A DNA stretch of 64,000 nucleotides from Cyclobacteriaceae bacterium (GTDB lineage: Bacteria > Bacteroidota > Bacteroidia > Cytophagales > Cyclobacteriaceae). Under the pieces are notes generated by a model. It saw only the letters and a list, made by a program, of their open reading frames with translations, did not search any database and had not been told where the DNA came from. This document shows positions 54,561 through 61,500 of the stretch, piece by piece. Position numbers and translations under genes: made by a program. Position 1 is the first letter of the stretch. Every line of letters begins with the position of its first letter. The stretch covers positions 248,001 to 312,000 of the forward strand of contig JAEUUI010000007.1 in assembly GCA_016786585.1 (NCBI GenBank), written 5' to 3'.

Positions 54561-54992
54561 ATGAAAAATGCGTTAAAATTGCTGTTTTTAGCCCTAATTG
54601 CAGTTTCAGGCTGCGGCAAGTCCACATCAGAATCTTCCGGTTCGGCCGACAGTTTAGCAAATGAAAGCAAGGCGCTGTATAGCCGCGCGATGGACATTCA
54701 CGATGAAGTCATGCCGAAAATGGATGACCTCTATCGCCTGAAGAGCCAGCTGAAAGACACACTTGGCAGCGCTTCACTTACGCCAGAGGCAAAAGCAGAT
54801 TTTGAAGGACGCATACATTTAATAGACTCAGCCGAGAAGTCGATGATGGACTGGATGCACGACAATCGCCTGCGCCCGATTCAGGATACAACCAACCTTG
54901 AATCGTACAGGCAATACATGAAAGCAAAAGTTGAAAGCGCTGAACGCATGAAAGCGTTGATGCTCGAAGCGATTGAAAAAGGTAAACTCTGA
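54561..54992 (+). CDS. Small helical lipoprotein of unknown function
   Basis: 143 residues. The signal peptide ends in a lipobox (AVSGC, Cys at about 18), followed by a Ser-rich linker and a mostly alpha-helical region (ALYSRAMDIHDEVMPKMDDLYRLKSQLKD ... LEAIEKGKL). The pattern of HDEVMPKM and EKSMMDWMHDN recalls a conserved Bacteroidota lipoprotein group that is sometimes misnamed viral A-type inclusion protein. The role is unknown; it probably faces the periplasm from the outer or inner membrane. gcvT begins 24 bases downstream. Confidence 0.8.
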   Translation: MKNALKLLFLALIAVSGCGKSTSESSGSADSLANESKALYSRAMDIHDEVMPKMDDLYRLKSQLKDTLGSASLTPEAKADFEGRIHLIDSAEKSMMDWMHDNRLRPIQDTTNLESYRQYMKAKVESAERMKALMLEAIEKGKL

Positions 54993-55016
54993 TTTTTTAC
55001 GGACACTCTATTATCT

Positions 55017-56102
55017 ATGGAAACAAAACAAATTCCCCTCAACGATCTGCATGTAAAACTGGGTGGCAAGATGGTGCCGTTCGCAGGCTTCAATATGCCG
55101 GTGCGATATTCATCGGACATTGAAGAACACATGACCGTGCGCAAAGGTGTGGGCGTATTTGATGTTTCGCACATGGGTGAGTTTCTGGTGAAAGGTCCGA
55201 ATGCGCTGGATCTGATCCAGTTGGTAACCAGCAACGATGCGTCAAAACTTATTGACGGGCAGGCGCAATACTCCTGCTTCCCGAACGAGACGGGCGGAAT
55301 TGTTGACGACCTGATCGTGTATAAAAAGAAAGATAACGACTACATGCTGGTGGTGAATGCCGGTAACATCGATAAAGACTGGGCCTGGGTTAATAAATTC
55401 AATACCAAAGGCGCTGAGCTGAAAAACATTTCAGAAGACATCTGCCTGTTTGCGGTTCAGGGCCCCAAAGCGGTAGCAACCTTACAGAAGCTGACAAACG
55501 TTGACCTAAGCACCATCAAGTATTATCATTTCGCAATTGGTGAGTTTGCCGGTGTGCAGGATGTGATCATGTCAAATACGGGTTACACAGGTGCGGGTGG
55601 TTTCGAGATTTATGTTCATAAAGATCACGCGGAAAGCGTTTGGCATAAAATCTTTGAAGCGGGAAAAGAATTTGACATTAAACCGATTGGTCTGGGAGCG
55701 CGCGATACACTTCGCCTGGAGATGGGCTTTTGCCTGTATGGAAATGATATCGATGACACTACATCCCCGCTTGAGGGTGGCCTTGGCTGGATCACCAAGT
55801 TCACAAAAGATTTCACCAACGCTGCTTCTATCAAAAAACAAAAAGAAGAAGGCGTAAAGAAAAAGCTGGTCGGCTTTAAGATGATTGATAAGGGTATTCC
55901 GCGTCACGACTATGCGTTAAAAGATGCAGCCGGAAATGTAATCGGAAAGGTTACGTCAGGAACCATGTCACCGATGCTGGGTATTGGCGTAGGACTTGGC
56001 TATGTAAATACGGAGCACTCAACTGTCGGAACCGAAATTCTTGTTGACGTTCGGGGCAAAGCGCTTAAAGCTCAAGTTTCCAAAACACCATTCGTGGGAT
56101 AA
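55017..56102 (+). CDS. gcvT: Glycine cleavage system aminomethyltransferase (T-protein)
   Basis: 361 residues, the usual length. [45 protein letters not shown] and [11 protein letters not shown] are T-protein signatures, with the catalytic Asp in VFDVSHMGE. The C-terminal barrel ends with [15 protein letters not shown]. It transfers the methylene group from lipoyl H-protein to tetrahydrofolate and releases ammonia. The other gcv genes are not in the window. It overlaps comB by one base (TAATG). Confidence 0.96.
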   Translation: METKQIPLNDLHVKLGGKMVPFAGFNMPVRYSSDIEEHMTVRKGVGVFDVSHMGEFLVKGPNALDLIQLVTSNDASKLIDGQAQYSCFPNETGGIVDDLIVYKKKDNDYMLVVNAGNIDKDWAWVNKFNTKGAELKNISEDICLFAVQGPKAVATLQKLTNVDLSTIKYYHFAIGEFAGVQDVIMSNTGYTGAGGFEIYVHKDHAESVWHKIFEAGKEFDIKPIGLGARDTLRLEMGFCLYGNDIDDTTSPLEGGLGWITKFTKDFTNAASIKKQKEEGVKKKLVGFKMIDKGIPRHDYALKDAAGNVIGKVTSGTMSPMLGIGVGLGYVNTEHSTVGTEILVDVRGKALKAQVSKTPFVG

Positions 56103-56809
56103 TGAAATCCATTGATGTTTGCGTATCGCCCGACCTGATGCACCTCTACCCGGTTGACGGGAAGTCGGTGGTGGTCGTTGATATTCTTCGCGCAACGTCA
56201 TCTATGGTTACTGCGTTCGCGCACGGAGTTAAATCTATCTATCCGGTGGCAAAACTGGACGATTGCCGTGCGATGAAAAGCAAGGGCTACCTGATTGCCG
56301 GTGAACGTGAAGGTGAAAAAGTGGCCGACTTCGACCTGGGCAACTCGCCATTCGAATACATGGCACCCGAACTGAGAGGAAAACAAATCGCACTCACCAC
56401 AACCAACGGTACACAAGCGATCGCAAAATCGCTGGGAGCAACGGAAATTATCATCGGAGCGTTTTTGAATCTTTCCGCTGTTGCAGATCATTTGATCAAC
56501 AGCAACAACGACATATTAGTTGTGTGTGCGGGCTGGAAAGGAAAAGTAAACCTGGAAGACACCGTGTTTGCCGGGGCGTTAGTGGATAAACTAAGCGGTA
56601 AGTTCACACCGGCGTGTGATGCTCCGCTTGCCGCAAAACATTTGTATACCTCCGCGAAGACGGACTTAATCGGTTTTTTGAACGAATCTAGTCATGTGAA
56701 GCGCCTGAACAAGCTGAACATTCATGACGATATGAAATTCTGCTGCACAATTGATGAGTATCGCGTTGTACCGGTCTTAGTGAACGGTCATCTGGCAGTT
56801 AAAGATTAA
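56102..56809 (+). CDS. comB: 2-phosphosulfolactate phosphatase family protein (ComB)
   Basis: 235 residues. VVVVDILRATSSMVTAF, AGEREGEKVADFDLGNSPFEY and LTTTNGTQAI match ComB, the phosphatase that makes sulfolactate in methanogen coenzyme M synthesis. Many bacteria lacking coenzyme M carry it, and the real substrate there is unclear. The start overlaps the gcvT stop, so the two are co-translated. Its stop overlaps the MazG-like stop on the other strand (TTAA). Confidence 0.9.
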   Translation: MKSIDVCVSPDLMHLYPVDGKSVVVVDILRATSSMVTAFAHGVKSIYPVAKLDDCRAMKSKGYLIAGEREGEKVADFDLGNSPFEYMAPELRGKQIALTTTNGTQAIAKSLGATEIIIGAFLNLSAVADHLINSNNDILVVCAGWKGKVNLEDTVFAGALVDKLSGKFTPACDAPLAAKHLYTSAKTDLIGFLNESSHVKRLNKLNIHDDMKFCCTIDEYRVVPVLVNGHLAVKD

Positions 56810-57132
56810 CGAAGTTTCTCGTTGCTTTTGTGCCGGTCGTGATCGCGTAATGTTTTCTTTTCCAGATTCTTTTTAAATGCTTCCGTAAGGTTCACACCGG
56901 TTTGATTGGCCAGGCAGATCAGTACCCACAATACATCGGCCATTTCATCTCCGAGGTCTTTGTTTTTGTCCGATTCTTTTTCGGATTGTTCGCCATACCT
57001 GCGCGCGATGATCCGCGCTACTTCCCCGGTTTCTTCGGTAAGAATGGCCATGTTGGTCAGCTCGCTGAAATAACGCACACCATGCGTTTTAATCCATTGG
57101 TCAACCTGGGTTTGCGCTTCTTGTAATGTCAT
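56806..57132 (-). CDS. MazG-like nucleotide pyrophosphohydrolase
   Basis: 108 residues from the ATG at 57132 (a GTG lies one codon upstream). The all-alpha NTP-PPase motif is EETGEVARII with DLGDEMADVLWVLICLANQTGVN, the metal-binding E-x-x-E ... E-x-x-D. It hydrolyses nucleoside triphosphates to monophosphates, probably cleaning aberrant nucleotides. Its last 4 bases overlap the comB gene end. Confidence 0.9.
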   Translation of the reverse strand: MTLQEAQTQVDQWIKTHGVRYFSELTNMAILTEETGEVARIIARRYGEQSEKESDKNKDLGDEMADVLWVLICLANQTGVNLTEAFKKNLEKKTLRDHDRHKSNEKLR

Positions 57133-57135
57133 CAC

Positions 57136-57167
57136 TTAGTATTTAGTAGTTAGTAGATAGTAGTTAG
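57136..57167. repeat. Tandem heptamer TTAGTAG repeats
   Basis: Units TTAGTAT, TTAGTAG, TTAGTAG, ATAGTAG and a final TTAG, 4.5 copies. A near inverted copy (TACTAACTACTTA at 57213-57225) lies about 50 bases away, next to the end of the VanX-like gene. The function is unknown; replication slippage is the simplest cause. Confidence 0.8.
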
Positions 57168-57218
57168 CAAAACAGTATTGTGTAGTTGTGTCGTAGCGGG
57201 CTAATTACTCAATACTAA

Positions 57219-57896
57219 CTACTTACCGAGTGTTTCAAAATCAATATCGAGTACTTCGTAATTTCTCCAGCCGATGAAATCGTAGTGCCACCATTCGGAG
57301 CCATTTACTTTGAATCCCTGCTTTTCCATTGTGTCGATGATCAGCTGACGGTTTTTGCGAATCAGCGGATCTTTCACTGGTGTTGAAGGCCACGCCTCTT
57401 TTTTGAATGAATCGTAACCCGTTGGCATCAGTAGTTCTTCTCCGGTTTTCAGGTTAATAATTGTCATGTCGATCGCGCAGCCGCGGTTGTGGCGCGATCC
57501 CCGGTAGGGAGATGCTACATACGTTGTGTCTTTATAAACTTCATAAAATTTTACCGTAGCCGCATATGGACGATACGCATCGAAAATTTTTATTCCGAGG
57601 CCTTGGTTGGCAAGTTCGGCCTGCGCGCGCTTCACAGCCTCCGCTACTGGTTTGCGGGCGTAGGCTTTCGCTTGCTTGTAAATTTGTTCGCCTGTAAAAT
57701 TATTGGTGGTTGCGTAGCGAATGTCGAGCACAATACCCGGGATAAATTTCTCAAGGTCGACCAGCTCTTTTTTTGGATCTAGCCTGATACTCTTTAAATA
57801 TGCCTGGTGATCAGTTGGCGTCAATCCGTATTTATACTGAGCGAAAACAGAAGTTCCCGAAATAAGTATGCTAATCGCAAACAGGATTCTTTTCAT
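57219..57896 (-). CDS. VanX-like D-alanyl-D-alanine dipeptidase (M15 family), exported
   Basis: 225 residues from the ATG at 57896, which begins a signal peptide (MKRILFAISILISGTSVFAQ). The zinc-site motifs are SRHNRGCAIDMTI (His and Asp ligands) and EWWHYDF (catalytic Glu, ligand His), as in VanX/DdpX. FDAYRP supplies the conserved Arg. It cleaves D-Ala-D-Ala or similar dipeptides from cell-wall turnover. As an exported chromosomal enzyme it is unlikely to be a vancomycin resistance determinant. It lies 32 bases after dtd. Confidence 0.9.
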   Translation of the reverse strand: MKRILFAISILISGTSVFAQYKYGLTPTDHQAYLKSIRLDPKKELVDLEKFIPGIVLDIRYATTNNFTGEQIYKQAKAYARKPVAEAVKRAQAELANQGLGIKIFDAYRPYAATVKFYEVYKDTTYVASPYRGSRHNRGCAIDMTIINLKTGEELLMPTGYDSFKKEAWPSTPVKDPLIRKNRQLIIDTMEKQGFKVNGSEWWHYDFIGWRNYEVLDIDFETLGK

Positions 57897-57928
57897 TTTT
57901 TGATCGTTAGTTTTTCCGATTCCCACCG

Positions 57929-58381
57929 CTACTTGCGGTCTTTTGTATCAATAATAATCGTCACGGGCCCGTCATTCAACAAGCTCACTTTCATATCGGC
58001 TCCAAACTCACCGGTCTGAACGGCCTTTTCAAGCAGTGTCTCAACTGCCTTTACAAACTTCTCATAGAGCGGAATGGCTATCTCCGGTTTCGATGCTTTA
58101 ATGTACGAAGGCCTGTTTCCTTTTTTAGTGCTGGCGTGAAGTGTAAACTGGCTTACCACGATGATGTCACCGCCATCATCTTTTACACTTACATTCATCA
58201 CCCCGTCCTGATCGTTGAAAATCCGGAGGTTTACAATCTTCCCGGCAAGCCATTCGATGTCTTCCGGTCCGTCAGCGTCTTCAATTCCCACCAAAACCAA
58301 TAAACCCTTTCCGATACTTGATTTTACCTGTTTGTCGATTTCCACCGAAGCAGAAGATACCCGTTGAATTACTGCGATCAT
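57929..58381 (-). CDS. dtd: D-aminoacyl-tRNA deacylase
   Basis: 150 residues, the normal DTD length. MIAVIQRVSSASVEI at the N-terminus, the SQFTLHA motif and the NDGPVTI Gly-cisPro motif are diagnostic. It removes D-amino acids (and Gly from tRNA(Ala)) to prevent misuse in translation. It is the first gene of a pair with the VanX-like dipeptidase; both deal with D-amino acid compounds, which may be meaningful. Confidence 0.96.
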   Translation of the reverse strand: MIAVIQRVSSASVEIDKQVKSSIGKGLLVLVGIEDADGPEDIEWLAGKIVNLRIFNDQDGVMNVSVKDDGGDIIVVSQFTLHASTKKGNRPSYIKASKPEIAIPLYEKFVKAVETLLEKAVQTGEFGADMKVSLLNDGPVTIIIDTKDRK

Positions 58382-58520
58382 GCGTGAAATATACTAACAC
58401 GTCTGGCCAACCGGAATGGAAGCTGTTTGATCGTTTCAAAAAAATATTTTAATGCCCTGCGGCATTCCACAAGGCTATTTTTTCGGATATTCAAAACTCC
58501 TTTAATAACTACCGTTTTTT

Positions 58521-61500
58521 ATGAAAAACCTCCCCTGGAAAAAGATTGCCATCGGCATCGCTGGCCTTGCTGTAATCGTTTTTGGCATCTATTACGTTGT
58601 CAACAATAAGAATAAGCCGGTTGCCAACTACATTAACCCGGCATTCGGGGAGTATATTTCTTCCTATACCGCAGGGGTCATTCCTTCAGGGTCCAGGCTG
58701 CTGATTGTATTAGCAAATAATGTGGCCGATTCAGCAGCAATTGGTCAGGAGACTTCCGTTAACCTTTTCGATTTCAGTCCATCTATTAAAGGAAAAGCTT
58801 ACTGGGTTGATGCCCGAACAGTGGAGTTCCGCCCCGAGGCGCGGCTTACTTCCGGTCAGGTTTACGAAGCAACCTTTAACCTGGCGAAACTAACCACGGT
58901 ACCCAATGAACTGAAGGAGTTCAAATATTCATTCCAGGTTATTCCTCAAAATTTTGAAACGTCAATCGATAATATCAAACCGTATGTGAAGACGGAGCTC
59001 AAGCGGCAAAAAGTCGAGGGCGTGCTGAACACGGCTGACTTTGCCGAAAATGATGTCATTGAGAAAATGCTCGAAGCCAAACAAGACAACAGTGCGCTCA
59101 AGATATCGTGGGTACACGGCACCGATGGCAAGCAGCACAACTTCGTGATTGAAGACGTTTCCCGTAAGGATCAGGCCAGTTCCGTTAATCTGGTGGTAAA
59201 GGGTTCGCCCCTTGGAGTAAATCGCGATGATGCGCAAGACATCGAAATCCCGGCATTAGGCGATTTTAAAATTGTTAATGCAAAGGTTGTTCAGAACCCT
59301 ACGCAGTATGTGATTCTTCAATTCTCCGATCCGCTTAAAGAAAAGCAGGAACTTAACGGATTGATCAGCATTCCCGAGGCAGCGAACCTCGACTTCGACA
59401 TTCACGACAATGAAATCTGGGTTTATCCGTCAGTGCGACTGGCCGGAAGCAAAACTGTTTCGGTGGAAGCAGGTGTGAGAAACATCCTCGACTACAAAAT
59501 GAATAAGCGCGGCACATGGGAGGTGATGTTCGAACAGTTGAAGCCTGAAGTAAAAATTGCCGGAAAAGGCGTAATACTTCCAAGTACCAACGGTCTTGTA
59601 CTGCCATTCGAAGCGGTTAACCTCCGCTCGGTTGATGTTGAGATCATTAAGATTTTTGAAAACAATGTGTTGCAGTTTCTGCAGGTAAACAGTCTTTCCG
59701 GTCAGCAGGAATTAAGACGTGTTGGAAAATCGATTCTCAAGAAAACTATTGCACTTGATAATTCAGGGGTAACGGATCTTGGTAAGTGGAACCGGTTCAC
59801 ACTCGACATCGCTAAATTAATTAACAGCGAACCGGGGGCGATTTACCAGGTAAAGTTCAGTTTCAAAAAGTCTTACTCTACATATTTCTGTGACGATTCC
59901 GGAACAGACGATAACCTGGAGGAAATTGAAGATGATCAGGAAGAAACCTACGATGACTACTCCGGCTACGAAGGTGACTACGAGTATTATGAATATGATG
60001 ACTATTATTATGGTGAGGATTACGATTGGGAACAACGCGATAACCCATGTAATTCATCGTACTATACTTCAAGTCGCATCGTGCGCAGAAATATTCTTGC
60101 GTCTGACCTTGGCCTTTTGGCAAAGAGCGGCAGCGATGGCAGCACACTGATTTTTGTAACCGACCTTAAGACCACCGATCCGCTTTCGGGTATTCAGATC
60201 GAGGCTTACGATTACCAGCAACAGGTAGTAGGAACAGCAACAACGGATTCAGATGGTAAGGCAGAAATTAAAACAAAAGGCAAGCCGTATGTGCTGGTTG
60301 CCAAAAACGGTGCGCAGCGCGGATACTTAACCCTTAATGATGGGAATTCACTTTCGCTGAGCAACTTCGATGTTTCGGGCGAATATGTTCAAAAGGGCTT
60401 AAAAGGATTTTTGTATGGCGAACGGGGCGTATGGCGCCCGGGCGATACACTGCACTTGTCGTTTATCCTGGAAGACAAAGCGAAAACGCTTCCGGCTACG
60501 CACCCGGTTGTATTTGAACTTCAGAATCCACAGGGACAAATTGTTAACCGCATAGTTCGGTCTACATCTGAGAATGGGTTCTACGACTTTACAACATCTA
60601 CCAAACCTGATGCACCAACCGGCAACTGGACGGCTCGCATTAAGGTTGGAGGAACCGAGTTCAATCAGAACATAAAAATTGAAACGGTTAAACCTAACCG
60701 TCTCAAAATCAATCTTGATTTTGGAACAGAGCGATTAACCTCGCCTAACGTAACCGGAACGCTCGATGTAAAATGGCTGCATGGCGCACCTGGCCGAAAC
60801 CTGAAGGCTGAATTTGAAGTACTGCTTTCAAAAGTACCGACTACGTTTGCCAAGTACCCTGACTATGACTTTGAAGATCCTTCGCGACAGTTTAGCAGCG
60901 AGTCTGTTCTGGTGTATGAAGGATCGACTGATGCGGAAGGCCATGCGAACGTAGATGCAAACCTCGAGTTATCATCTGCGGCACCCGGTTTCCTGAATGC
61001 TGTATTCAAAGGTAAAGTGTATGAAGAAAGCGGTAACTTCAGCATCGACCGCTTCGTGCTTCCGTATTCTCCTTACGATGCTTACGTAGGTATTAAAACT
61101 CCTAAAGGAGAGCCATACACAGGCGTTCTCTATTCCGACACAACGCATAAAGTTGATATTGTAACCCTCGATGCAAACGGTGGTCCGCTCTCGAAAAAAA
61201 TTGACATCAACATTTATAAACTGAATTGGCGCTGGTGGTGGGATAACTCCAGTGATTACATCGCGAACTATGTTGAGAGTTCGTACGCACAGGTTATTAA
61301 AACCGGAACCGTAACCACATCAAACGGAAAGGGAACCTGGAGCTTCCAGATCAAGACACCTGAACATGGCCGGTATTTTATCCGCGCCTGCGACCAAGAG
61401 TCAGGCCATTGTACGGGTAAAATTATTTACGTGGATGAACCGGGCTGGTACAGCCGCATGCGCGAAGATGATAACTCGGGCGGTGCAACAAGACTTTCTT

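Noticed and set aside
58451-58466. Hairpin AATGCC-ctgc-GGCATT upstream of the alpha-2-macroglobulin gene
   Set aside because: Only 6 bp and no T run; too weak to call a terminator or riboswitch.
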